7,366 nucleotides of DNA from an uncultured Fastidiosipila sp. (GTDB lineage Bacteria > Bacillota > Clostridia > Saccharofermentanales > Fastidiosipilaceae): assembly GCA_938014865.1 (NCBI GenBank), contig CALLQJ010000365.1:1-7366 (forward strand). Direction: 5' to 3'. Every line of letters starts with the position of its first letter. Position 1 is the first letter of the stretch. A program made the translations under genes and the position numbers. Shown here piece after piece: positions 1 to 6,712 of the stretch. Below the pieces are notes generated by a model. That model ran no database searches. It was not told the origin of the DNA and was given only the letters and a program-made list of their open reading frames with translations.

Positions 1-1292
1 ACATCGAAGAAGCCGGCATTTATATCACCAAAGCCGAGGCCGAGCGCCTGGCCTCGGGCCTGATCGGCATCAAACGCAGCACCGGGCAGCATCCGGGCGG
101 CATCGTGGTCATCCCCAAAGAACGGGAAGTCTATGACTTTACCCCCATACAGTTCCCGGCGGATAAACAGGATGCCGTGATGAATACCACGCATTTTGAC
201 TTCAATGCCATGCACGACACCATTCTTAAACTGGACATTTTAGGGCATGATGACCCGACCATGCTCAAGGTGATGTCCGACTATACCGGCGTGGATATTG
301 AATCCATTCCGATTCCGGATCCTAAAGTCATGGAGCTCTTCCGCAGCACCGCCCCTTTAGGCCTGGAACCCGGCTCCACACCTTCGGACTGCGGGACGTT
401 GGGACTTCCCGAAATGGGCACCCGCATGGCCCGGGAGATGATCCGGGAAACGCAGCCCACGCAGTTTTTCGACCTGGTCCAGCTGATGGGCCTCTCGCAC
501 GGAACGGATGTCTGGAGCGGCAATGCCCAGGACCTGATCCGCAGCGGCACGGCCACCATCAATGAGGTCATCGGCTGCCGTGACGGCATCATGACCAATC
601 TCATCAACTGGGGCCTGCCGTCCAAAATGGCGTTTGACATTATGGAAAAAGTGCGAAAAGGCCGGGGCCTTACGGAAGAACATGAAAGTATGATGCGGAA
701 AAATCATGTGCCGGAATGGTACATTGAATCGTGCAAGAAAATCAAATACATGTTTCCCAAAGCACACGCCGCCGCCTATGTGATTTCTTCTCTGCGGGTC
801 GCTTATTTTAAAGTCTATTACCCGGAGGCTTATTATGCCGCCTACTTCAGTGTCCGGGCGGATGAATTTGACTATTCTCTGATGTGTCAGCCGCAGGAGA
901 AAATCACGCGGATGCGCGAAGAGCTGGAGAAGAATTTTCATTCGATCACGGACCGGGAACAGAAGATCTTTTATATTCTCGAACTGGTCGAAGAAATGTA
1001 CCTGCGCGGCATAAAATTTGCGGATATCGATATTGAAGAAGCCGATCCGATCCGTTTCAAAATTGTCGACAAGGGCCTGATCATGCCGGCTTTGAATACC
1101 CTGCCTTCCGTTTCGACGACGATGGCGCAGGTCATTGCCGAAGCACGGCGGGACGGACCGTTTAAAAACCATGAAGAATTACAAAGACGAGCCGGTTTAG
1201 GCCCCTCCGCCGTAGCCGCCATGGCCGCACAAGGCATCCTGGATCATATTCCCGAGTCCGCACAGATTACTTTATTTGATATGATTAGTTAA
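1..1292 (+). CDS. polC: DNA polymerase III alpha subunit, Gram-positive type PolC (5'-truncated)
   Basis: This is the replicative DNA polymerase of Firmicutes-type bacteria, which copies chromosomal DNA at the fork and carries its own proofreading exonuclease in a part not present here. The frame is open from base 3 and gives 429 residues before TAA, roughly the last 30% of a protein usually near 1,400-1,450 residues. Family hallmarks are TGQHPGG (bases 81-101), then YDFTPIQFPAD, THFDF and LDILGHDDPT, followed by FPKAHAAAYV and the YYAAYFSVRADEFD stretch. Near the end, GLGPSAVAAM resembles a helix-hairpin-helix DNA-binding turn. The C-terminus carries QITLF (1263-1277), which fits the beta-clamp-binding pentapeptide and sits four residues from the end. 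The GTG at 105 is an internal valine, not a start, because conserved PolC sequence continues upstream of it. The polymerase catalytic aspartates should lie upstream of the window. Identification is secure. The unusual point is that priA follows directly. Confidence 0.97.
   Translation, partial: IEEAGIYITKAEAERLASGLIGIKRSTGQHPGGIVVIPKEREVYDFTPIQFPADKQDAVMNTTHFDFNAMHDTILKLDILGHDDPTMLKVMSDYTGVDIESIPIPDPKVMELFRSTAPLGLEPGSTPSDCGTLGLPEMGTRMAREMIRETQPTQFFDLVQLMGLSHGTDVWSGNAQDLIRSGTATINEVIGCRDGIMTNLINWGLPSKMAFDIMEKVRKGRGLTEEHESMMRKNHVPEWYIESCKKIKYMFPKAHAAAYVISSLRVAYFKVYYPEAYYAAYFSVRADEFDYSLMCQPQEKITRMREELEKNFHSITDREQKIFYILELVEEMYLRGIKFADIDIEEADPIRFKIVDKGLIMPALNTLPSVSTTMAQVIAEARRDGPFKNHEELQRRAGLGPSAVAAMAAQGILDHIPESAQITLFDMIS
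1277..1285 (+). promoter_or_regulatory. Possible extended -10 promoter for priA inside the polC 3' end
   Basis: The bases TGATATGAT read as an extended -10 element (TGn followed by TATGAT, one mismatch from TATAAT). A transcript would start near 1292, just before the hairpin and priA. No convincing -35 hexamer lies 16-18 bases upstream. The same bases encode the last PolC residues (Asp-Met-Ile), so coding sequence alone could produce this match. Tentative. Confidence 0.25.
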
Positions 1293-1294
1293 AG

Positions 1295-1323
1295 TTTTGC
1301 CGCCGCATTCCCGGGCGGCAGAA
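1295..1323 (+). other. GC-rich hairpin between polC and priA, touching the priA ribosome-binding site
   Basis: The arm TGCCGCC (1298-1304) pairs exactly with GGCGGCA (1314-1320) around a 9-base loop. The stem can be extended outward by a T-G wobble and two T-A pairs (1295-1297 with 1321-1323), giving about 10 pairs. The 3' arm includes the first two bases of the priA Shine-Dalgarno sequence. A terminator is possible but weak: the stem is followed by GGAGG and then a broken T-rich run (CTTTCTTT), not an immediate T tract. It could instead limit readthrough or ribosome access to priA. The function is inferred; the base pairing is seen directly. Confidence 0.5.
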
Positions 1324-1328
1324 GGAGG
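1322..1328 (+). promoter_or_regulatory. Strong Shine-Dalgarno sequence that fixes the priA TTG start
   Basis: AAGGAGG is a 7-base match to the anti-Shine-Dalgarno end of 16S rRNA and lies 6 bases before the TTG at 1335, which is good spacing. It supports TTG as the true priA start even though no ATG is nearby. Its first two bases can be paired in the adjoining hairpin. Confidence 0.85.
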
Positions 1329-1334
1329 CTTTCT

Positions 1335-3803
1335 TTGCAATTCGTAAAAGTTATACTGCGTCAGGCTCTGCCGAGTTTTGATCGTGTATATACTTATAAA
1401 GTTCCGTCCCGTCTTGAAAAAGAAGCATGCCCCGGCCGGCGCGTGCTTTTTCCTTTCGGCGGCGGCGACCGCCTTGAGGAAGGCTTTATTTTTGCCCCGG
1501 CCGATGCGCCCGCGCCCGAAAAAAGCGAAAAAATAAAAAGTCTTTTTGCCTGCCTGGATTCCGCGCCTTTGCTTTTGCCGAATCAGCTTAAGCTGATTTT
1601 TCAGATGAAGATGCGCTACGGCTGCACCTACGGCCAGGCAGCGGGTTTAATGCTGCCTTACGGCGTCAAGCTGCAGATTTCCGAAGAACTGGCCCTCACC
1701 GAACGCGGCCGGAAGGTACTGCCGCCCGAGCTTTTGCAGCATTGGGAAGATACTGACAGCAAAACGGTGCCCCTTGCCGACCTGCAGCGGGCCGGCTTCA
1801 GCCGCGGCGAACTCAGACGCTACGAAAAAGAAGGGCTTCTGGAACCGGAGCGGGCGGCGGAGCAGATGATCAAAAGCAAGACGGTGGAATACTGCAGCCT
1901 ATCCGCTCGTGAAGAGGCCGCCGTGCTCCTGGAAGAGCAAAACCTGGGGTCTGTCCAGCAGGAAGAGGCCGTGCGTTTTCTGCTGCAGGAAGGCGAGTCC
2001 CCCGTCCATGAGCTTTTGCAGGCCTGTCAGATCAAACGCGGCACGCTGAGGACCTTGCAGAAAAAGAAGCTTTTGCGTTTCAGCCGGAAAAAGCCCGAGG
2101 AACAAGATCTCCTGCCGGCCTTTGCGGAAGATCTCCTGCCCGCTGATGAGCGGACGATCCGGACGGAAGACCTCACCGCCGATCAGAAAAAGGCGCTGGC
2201 CGCCGTTACCGCGGCCGTAAGAGCCCCGCTTCCCGAAGGGGAAAGGGCCGAGGAGTTTCTGCTTTTCGGCATCACCGGCAGCGGCAAGACCGAAGTCTAT
2301 CTCAGGGCCTCGGAAGCCGCGCTCGAGGAAGGCAAAACGGTGATACTGCTCGTGCCGGAAATTGCTCTGACACCGCAGATGACGGCGCGTTTTGAGCATC
2401 GCTTCCCCGGCGAGGTGGCCGTGATGCACAGCCGTCTGACGGCCAGGCAGCGTTATGATGTCTGGGAACAGATCCGCGAACAAAAGGCTAAAATCGTCAT
2501 CGGAGCACGCTCGGCCGTTTTTGCGCCCCTGGAAAATCTGGGGCTCATCATGATCGATGAAGAACAAGAAGACAGCTACCGCTCCGATATGTCTCCGCGC
2601 TATCAGGCCGCCACGATCGCCCGCCTGCGCAGCATTAATGAGGGGGCGGTGCTGCTTTTAGGGTCCGCCACGCCGTCTCTGGAAAGCTATGTCCGCAGCC
2701 AAAGCGGCAAAGCCCGCCTGCTCCGGCTTTCCGAACGGCCCGGGAAGGCGTATCTGCCGGAATGCAAAATAATTGATCTTCGGAAACACTGGAACAGCGA
2801 AACCGACGGCCTGATCAGCCGTCCGCTTGAAGATGCCATGCGCGAAGCACTCGGCCGGGGCGAGCAGGTCCTCTTGTTTTTAAACCGCCGGGGCTATGCC
2901 GCTTCCTGCCTTTGCCGGAACTGCGGGGAAGCGGTGCAGTGTCCGACTTGTTCGGTCGGCATGACCTACCATAAAAAACGCAACCGCCTTTTATGCCATT
3001 ACTGCGGGCACATTTCTGAAGTGCCTGAAGTCTGTCCGAACTGCGGGGAAGAGGCCTTGTTCCTGCACGGGGTCGGCACGCAGAAGCTCGAGCAGATCTG
3101 CCGCCGGCTTTTCCCGGAGGTCACACTGGTGCGCATGGACCAGGATATGACGGCAGGTTCTTTTGCGCATGCGAAGCTTCTGAAAAAATTCCGCGAAGCG
3201 GGACCCGCTATCCTGATCGGCACCCAGATGATCGCCAAAGGCCATGATTTTCCGCGCCTTACGGTTTCCGCCATCATATCCGCCGATCAGATGCTGGCCA
3301 GAAATGATATACGGGCAGCAGAAAAAGCCTTTCAGCTGATCACCCAGACAGCCGGCCGGGCCGGCCGCCGGGATCTGCCGGGACAGGTCTTCATCCAGGC
3401 TTTTGATGTGGACCATTATGCCTTGAAAGCGGCGGCGGATCAGGATTATGAGACCTTTGCCGGAGAAGAACTCGCCTTCCGCAGGCTGCTCAGCTATCCG
3501 CCGTACAGTGCCATGGCCTCTTTGGTGTTCAGCAGCGAGGAGGAAGCCTTATGCCGGCAGGCCGCCGAAGCGAGCTATCGCTTTTTAAACGCAAGAAAAA
3601 AAGATCCCGCCTTTGCCGCGCTGGAAGTCTTCAGACCCGCCCGCTCGCCTCTGGCTAAGCTCTACGGGCGCTGGCGCTGGCAGATGCAGCTGAAAGCAAA
3701 AGGCGAGCATCCGGTCAGGACCTTGAGTACAGTCTGGCAGGAGATCTCCCTGCAGCGAAGGCCCCGCGGACTCCGGGTGACCTTTGCCCTCGATCCGGCC
3801 TGA
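1335..3803 (+). CDS. priA: Primosomal protein N', replication restart helicase PriA
   Basis: PriA recognises stalled or collapsed forks, unwinds with 3'-to-5' polarity and leads reloading of the replicative helicase. The 822 residues slightly exceed B. subtilis PriA. The N-terminal region (about 1-110, FDRVYTYKVP near 15-24) matches the 3'-DNA-binding domain. The helicase part has Walker A GITGSGKT (312-319), motif II DEEQ (408-411), GSATPS (443-448), motif V-like GTQMIAKGHDF (629-639) and motif VI QTAGRAGR (671-678). Four CxxC pairs (C527/C530, C536/C539, C554/C557, C567/C570) form the expected two-zinc insertion. The C-terminal domain begins around YPPY (721-724). TTG is chosen as the start because an AAGGAGG lies 6 bases upstream and the encoded QFVKVIL aligns with PriA N-termini. 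Oddities are Gln411 where PriA normally has His (DEEH), and a short duplicated DLLPA linker before the helicase domain. All catalytic motifs are otherwise intact. Confidence 0.97.
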   Translation: MQFVKVILRQALPSFDRVYTYKVPSRLEKEACPGRRVLFPFGGGDRLEEGFIFAPADAPAPEKSEKIKSLFACLDSAPLLLPNQLKLIFQMKMRYGCTYGQAAGLMLPYGVKLQISEELALTERGRKVLPPELLQHWEDTDSKTVPLADLQRAGFSRGELRRYEKEGLLEPERAAEQMIKSKTVEYCSLSAREEAAVLLEEQNLGSVQQEEAVRFLLQEGESPVHELLQACQIKRGTLRTLQKKKLLRFSRKKPEEQDLLPAFAEDLLPADERTIRTEDLTADQKKALAAVTAAVRAPLPEGERAEEFLLFGITGSGKTEVYLRASEAALEEGKTVILLVPEIALTPQMTARFEHRFPGEVAVMHSRLTARQRYDVWEQIREQKAKIVIGARSAVFAPLENLGLIMIDEEQEDSYRSDMSPRYQAATIARLRSINEGAVLLLGSATPSLESYVRSQSGKARLLRLSERPGKAYLPECKIIDLRKHWNSETDGLISRPLEDAMREALGRGEQVLLFLNRRGYAASCLCRNCGEAVQCPTCSVGMTYHKKRNRLLCHYCGHISEVPEVCPNCGEEALFLHGVGTQKLEQICRRLFPEVTLVRMDQDMTAGSFAHAKLLKKFREAGPAILIGTQMIAKGHDFPRLTVSAIISADQMLARNDIRAAEKAFQLITQTAGRAGRRDLPGQVFIQAFDVDHYALKAAADQDYETFAGEELAFRRLLSYPPYSAMASLVFSSEEEALCRQAAEASYRFLNARKKDPAFAALEVFRPARSPLAKLYGRWRWQMQLKAKGEHPVRTLSTVWQEISLQRRPRGLRVTFALDPA
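2104..2140 (+). repeat. 13-base direct repeat with a 24-base period inside priA
   Basis: AAGATCTCCTGCC occurs at 2104-2116 and again, identically, at 2128-2140. The 24-base period is eight codons and keeps the frame, giving DLLPA twice (residues 258-262 and 266-270). It lies in the acidic linker between the N-terminal and helicase parts of PriA, where length variation should be tolerated. This looks like a small in-frame tandem duplication, though chance remains possible. Confidence 0.6.
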
Positions 3804-3840
3804 ACCGCACGCTTTTGTGCCCTCTGCCGCCTTGCGCCTG

Positions 3841-3849
3841 TGCTATAAT
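3841..3849 (+). promoter_or_regulatory. Extended -10 promoter for the def-fmt-rsmB-rlmN unit
   Basis: TGCTATAAT is a perfect extended -10 element: TGn immediately followed by consensus TATAAT at 3844-3849. The predicted start of transcription is near 3856, which gives a leader of only about 14 bases containing the def ribosome-binding site. No good -35 hexamer is found at normal spacing (3821-3826 reads CCTCTG), as is common for extended -10 promoters. It lies in the non-coding gap after priA, so coding constraint does not explain it. Confidence 0.65.
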
Positions 3850-3857
3850 CGGCTCTG

Positions 3858-3864
3858 AAAGGAG
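3858..3864 (+). promoter_or_regulatory. Ribosome-binding site of def
   Basis: AAAGGAG lies 5 bases before the ATG at 3870. It is the only strong Shine-Dalgarno sequence in the def-to-rlmN group, as expected for the first gene of a coupled unit. Confidence 0.8.
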
Positions 3865-3869
3865 AGAAT

Positions 3870-4334
3870 ATGGCAATCCGAAATATTTTAACTGATGAAG
3901 ATCCTTTGCTGCGGAAACATTCGCGCGAAGTCAAAGAAATAGATGACCGTATCCGGCAGATTTGTCAGGATATGATCGATACCCTGCACGAAACCGATAA
4001 CGGCATCGGACTGGCGGCGCCTCAGGTGGGCCTGCTGAAACGTATCTTCGTTATCGATCTTTATGATGAAGAAGGGCCGAGAATTTTTATTAATCCCGAA
4101 ATTATCGAAACAAAAGGCAAGCAGGAGAGCCGGGAAGGCTGTCTGAGCGTCCCCGGGCGCTGGGGCGATGTAGAGCGTCCTGCCTATGTCAAAGTCCGGG
4201 CACAGAATGAAAAAGGCGAACGCTTTGAGCTGGAAGCCGAGGATGTGCTGGCGACCTGTATCTGCCACGAAAATGATCACCTGGACGGTATTTTGTTTAC
4301 GGACAAGGTGATCGGAGAGTTGGTGTTTGAGTAG
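3870..4334 (+). CDS. def: Peptide deformylase
   Basis: Deformylase is a cytosolic metalloenzyme that removes the N-formyl group from nascent proteins, the first step of N-terminal maturation. The 154-residue protein has all three family motifs: GIGLAAPQ (45-52), EGCLS (89-93) and HENDH (133-137). The metal ligands are Cys91, His133 and His137, with Glu134 as catalytic acid/base. Length is normal for a bacterial deformylase. The ATG is supported by AAAGGAG 5 bases upstream and by an N-terminus (AIRNILTDEDPLLRKHS) that matches the family. It heads the translation-related group behind its own likely promoter, and fmt starts 3 bases after its stop. Def and Fmt act at opposite ends of the formylmethionine cycle, which explains their near-universal pairing. 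No missing residue or frameshift is seen. Confidence 0.97.
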   Translation: MAIRNILTDEDPLLRKHSREVKEIDDRIRQICQDMIDTLHETDNGIGLAAPQVGLLKRIFVIDLYDEEGPRIFINPEIIETKGKQESREGCLSVPGRWGDVERPAYVKVRAQNEKGERFELEAEDVLATCICHENDHLDGILFTDKVIGELVFE

Positions 4335-4337
4335 TTT

Positions 4338-5330
4338 ATGGCTAAACCTCTTTATCGAATTGTTTTCATGGGCACCCCGGATTTCGCGGTGCCTTCTTTA
4401 AAAGCCTTATGCGAGGCCGGCATGGCCCCGGTTTTATGCGTCAGCCAGCCCGATCGTCCGCAGGGGCGCAAGCATAAGATCCTGCCGACGCCGGTAAGAG
4501 CGGCGGCCGAGGCGGCGGGCATCGAGGTCATCCAGCCGGAAAAAGTCCGGAATCAGGCTTTTTTAAACGCGATTAAGGCGGCCGAGCCCGACTTCATCGT
4601 GACGGCGGCTTACGGAAGAATCCTGACGGATCAGGTGCTTTCTGTTCCGCGCATTGCTCCGGTGAATGTCCATGCCTCACTGCTGCCGAAATACCGCGGG
4701 GCCAGTCCGATTCAGGCGGCTTTGGTGAATCAGGATAAGATTACGGGCGTCTCCGTTCCGCGGATGACCTCCGAAATGGATGCCGGCCCCGTTTACCGCC
4801 GGGCCGATTATCAGATTCCTGAAGGGATGCGGGCGGACGAGCTCAGCCGGGAACTGGCAGATCTGGGCGGCGAAATCCTGCCCGGCGTCCTCCGGGACAT
4901 TGCCGAAGGCAAGCTCACGCCTCAGCCGCAGAACGAAGCAGAGGCATCGTACGTACCGCTTTTGGATAAGCACAGCGGCGCTGTTTTCTGGGAGAAGCAA
5001 AGTGCCGGAGCGATAGAAGGGCTGATCCGCGGTCTCTACCCCTGGCCCGCGGCCTATGCCTATACCCATAAGGGCAAACGCGTAAAGCTTCTGCAGGGCA
5101 AAGCCTTTGCTGAAGACGATCCGGCCCTGCCGGAGGATCTGCTGCGCGGCAAGGAAGCGGGGACCTTGCTTTCTGCGGCAGACAAAAGCCTCTGGTTTCA
5201 GACCGCAGACGGGATACTGCGCGTGGATGCCCTGCAGGTCGCCGGTTCCCGGGCCATGTCCACGGCGGACTGCGCGCACAATTACCGCCCGGGCCTGCGT
5301 TTTGCATCCGCTTCCGAAGAGCGTGCATGA
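4338..5330 (+). CDS. fmt: Methionyl-tRNA formyltransferase
   Basis: Fmt transfers a formyl group from 10-formyltetrahydrofolate to initiator Met-tRNA, committing it to translation initiation. The 330-residue protein begins with the characteristic FMGTPDFAVPSL (10-21). The catalytic triad typical of the family is Asn110 and His112 in NVHASLLPKYRGASPIQ, and Asp148 in MDAGPV. The C-terminal OB-fold domain, which binds the tRNA, starts near 205 (ASYVPLLDK) and contains RGLYPWPAAY (231-240). The ATG at 4338 fits the family N-terminus. There is no strong Shine-Dalgarno sequence at the right distance: GGAG at 4314-4317 is 20 bases away, and only a weak TGAG (4328-4331) lies closer. Initiation is therefore probably coupled to termination of def. 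Its stop overlaps the rsmB start by four bases (ATGA). Clostridial genomes sometimes carry a metallopeptidase gene between fmt and rsmB; none is present here. Confidence 0.96.
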   Translation: MAKPLYRIVFMGTPDFAVPSLKALCEAGMAPVLCVSQPDRPQGRKHKILPTPVRAAAEAAGIEVIQPEKVRNQAFLNAIKAAEPDFIVTAAYGRILTDQVLSVPRIAPVNVHASLLPKYRGASPIQAALVNQDKITGVSVPRMTSEMDAGPVYRRADYQIPEGMRADELSRELADLGGEILPGVLRDIAEGKLTPQPQNEAEASYVPLLDKHSGAVFWEKQSAGAIEGLIRGLYPWPAAYAYTHKGKRVKLLQGKAFAEDDPALPEDLLRGKEAGTLLSAADKSLWFQTADGILRVDALQVAGSRAMSTADCAHNYRPGLRFASASEERA

Positions 5331-6706
5331 AGAAGCCGCGCAGACCTCGTATACGATCCGTTAAAACGGCCCGCGAAGCGGCCGCTTCGGCCCTCTGGCG
5401 TGTTTACGCCGACGGGGCCTATTCGCATCTGGCATTAGATGCCGTTTTAAGGCAAAGTTCTCTTTCCCGGGAGGCACGCAAAAGCGCCTCGGCCATTTTC
5501 TACGGCAGCCTGCAGGAACACTTTTCCCTGAGCGAAGAGATTGAAACATTAACTAATAAGTCCTTGAAAAAGCTGGATTTGGCCGTCGTCGTCCTGCTTC
5601 GTTCTGCTTTGTGGCAGCTGCATTATTCCCGGCAGGCCGAGCATGCCGTGGTGAATGAAGCCGTCCGGCTCACGAAGCGCTGGGGCTTTGCCTCGGCTGC
5701 CGGCCTCGTCAATGCCGTCCTGCGCCGGGCACAGCGCGAAGGCGCTGACGCATTCAGGCAGAGCAAAGAAGCGAGGACGGGCTTTTGTTCTTCTTTATAT
5801 GAGCTTTTCTTTCATGTGCTGAACAGCCATGAAGAAGTCCTGCGCCTGGGAGACGCTTTCCGGGAAAATCACGGCAGCTTTCTGCGCTTTCGGAGAGGAT
5901 TTGAGCCTGAAGCCTTAAAGAAAGAACTGGCCCGGGAAGGGGCGATCAAGCCCGGTTTTTTTCAGACGGACGGCGTCTATTTCAAAAGCGGCGGCAGGGC
6001 GCTGACGGATCTTCCGGCTTACCGGAGAGGGGCAGTCATTCCGCAAGGAGAAGCGGCCATGTTGCCGGTGCAGATTTTAGCGCCGGACGCGGAGGACCTG
6101 CTCTTTGATTTTTGTGCCGCACCGGGCGGCAAAACGCTGCAGATGAGTGAATATCTTTCCGGCGGCCGGATCACGGCCGGCGAGCTGCATGCGAAAAGAT
6201 GCCGGCAGATGCAGGAACAGCTCAAGGCTTTCGGGGCGGATGATAAGGTGAACGTCATCTGCCATGATGCCGCAGCGCCTTGGCCCGAAACGGAAAAGGC
6301 CGATAAAATCCTGGCGGATGTACCGTGTTCAGGACTCGGCCTTATCGGCTCTAAGCCGGAGCTTTCATGGCATTTTGAGCCGGAAAAAATCAGAAAAAAT
6401 CTGCTGCCCGTACAAGCCGGGATACTCGATCAGGCGGCTGCGGCGCTCAAGCCGGGCGGCCTGCTTATGTATTCCACCTGCACCTTAAATCCTGAGGAAA
6501 ATGAAAAACAGGCAGAACGCTTTCTGGCGGATCATCCGGAGTTTTCGGCCGAGCCTTTCGGAAAAAGGGCAGCCGACGTGACGGATAAAATCCGGGCCCC
6601 GGATCCGGAAAGCGGCGAAACGATGGCGCAAGGCTTCCTGACCTTATGGCCGCAGCGTGTATCAAGCGAAGGATTTTTCCTGGCCTTATTCAGAAAGAGA
6701 ACGTGA
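5327..6706 (+). CDS. rsmB: 16S rRNA (cytosine(967)-C(5))-methyltransferase RsmB
   Basis: RsmB uses S-adenosylmethionine to make 5-methylcytosine at position 967 (E. coli numbering) of 16S rRNA. Residues about 13-138 form the NusB-like RNA-binding domain (AREAAASALWRVY, HAVVNEAVRLTKRWG, GLVNAVLRR). The Rossmann methyltransferase domain has motif I DFCAAPGGKT (261-270), DVPCSG (331-336) with Cys334, and STCTLNPEEN (383-392) with the nucleophile Cys385. These two cysteines are the usual pair of RNA m5C enzymes. The 459 residues are slightly longer than the E. coli protein but normal for Firmicutes. The start ATG overlaps the fmt stop as ATGA, without a good Shine-Dalgarno sequence, so reinitiation after fmt is likely. 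The stretch between the two domains (about 150-245) is divergent: QGEAAML (240-246) stands where relatives usually have QDxxS. Catalytic residues are intact, so the assignment to RsmB is firm, although site specificity is inferred from family and operon. Confidence 0.93.
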   Translation: MKKPRRPRIRSVKTAREAAASALWRVYADGAYSHLALDAVLRQSSLSREARKSASAIFYGSLQEHFSLSEEIETLTNKSLKKLDLAVVVLLRSALWQLHYSRQAEHAVVNEAVRLTKRWGFASAAGLVNAVLRRAQREGADAFRQSKEARTGFCSSLYELFFHVLNSHEEVLRLGDAFRENHGSFLRFRRGFEPEALKKELAREGAIKPGFFQTDGVYFKSGGRALTDLPAYRRGAVIPQGEAAMLPVQILAPDAEDLLFDFCAAPGGKTLQMSEYLSGGRITAGELHAKRCRQMQEQLKAFGADDKVNVICHDAAAPWPETEKADKILADVPCSGLGLIGSKPELSWHFEPEKIRKNLLPVQAGILDQAAAALKPGGLLMYSTCTLNPEENEKQAERFLADHPEFSAEPFGKRAADVTDKIRAPDPESGETMAQGFLTLWPQRVSSEGFFLALFRKRT

Positions 6707-6712
6707 CAGACG

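Noticed and set aside
105..107. GTG as the start of the first gene
   Set aside because: The frame is open back to base 3 and encodes the conserved PolC TGQHPGG motif upstream of this codon, so GTG is an internal valine and the gene is truncated by the window edge.
357..1172. 271-codon open frame on the - strand opposite polC
   Set aside because: It lies wholly antisense to strongly conserved PolC sequence. The translation has no recognisable motif or ribosome-binding site and reads as a composition-driven shadow.
1295..1336. Strong intrinsic terminator for polC
   Set aside because: The stem is good, but GGAGG follows it directly and the T-rich run is broken, so I list it only as a hairpin.
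1899..2567. 222-codon open frame on the - strand opposite priA
   Set aside because: It is antisense to conserved PriA helicase motifs, and the predicted protein shows no family features.
3807..3820. Small inverted repeat GCAC...GTGC just after priA as a terminator
   Set aside because: It has only four pairs around a six-base loop and no T tract after it, so it is too weak to call.
4677..5279. 200-codon open frame on the - strand opposite fmt, plus overlapping short frames on both strands
   Set aside because: These are shadows of the fmt frame in GC-rich sequence, with no independent start signals or motifs.
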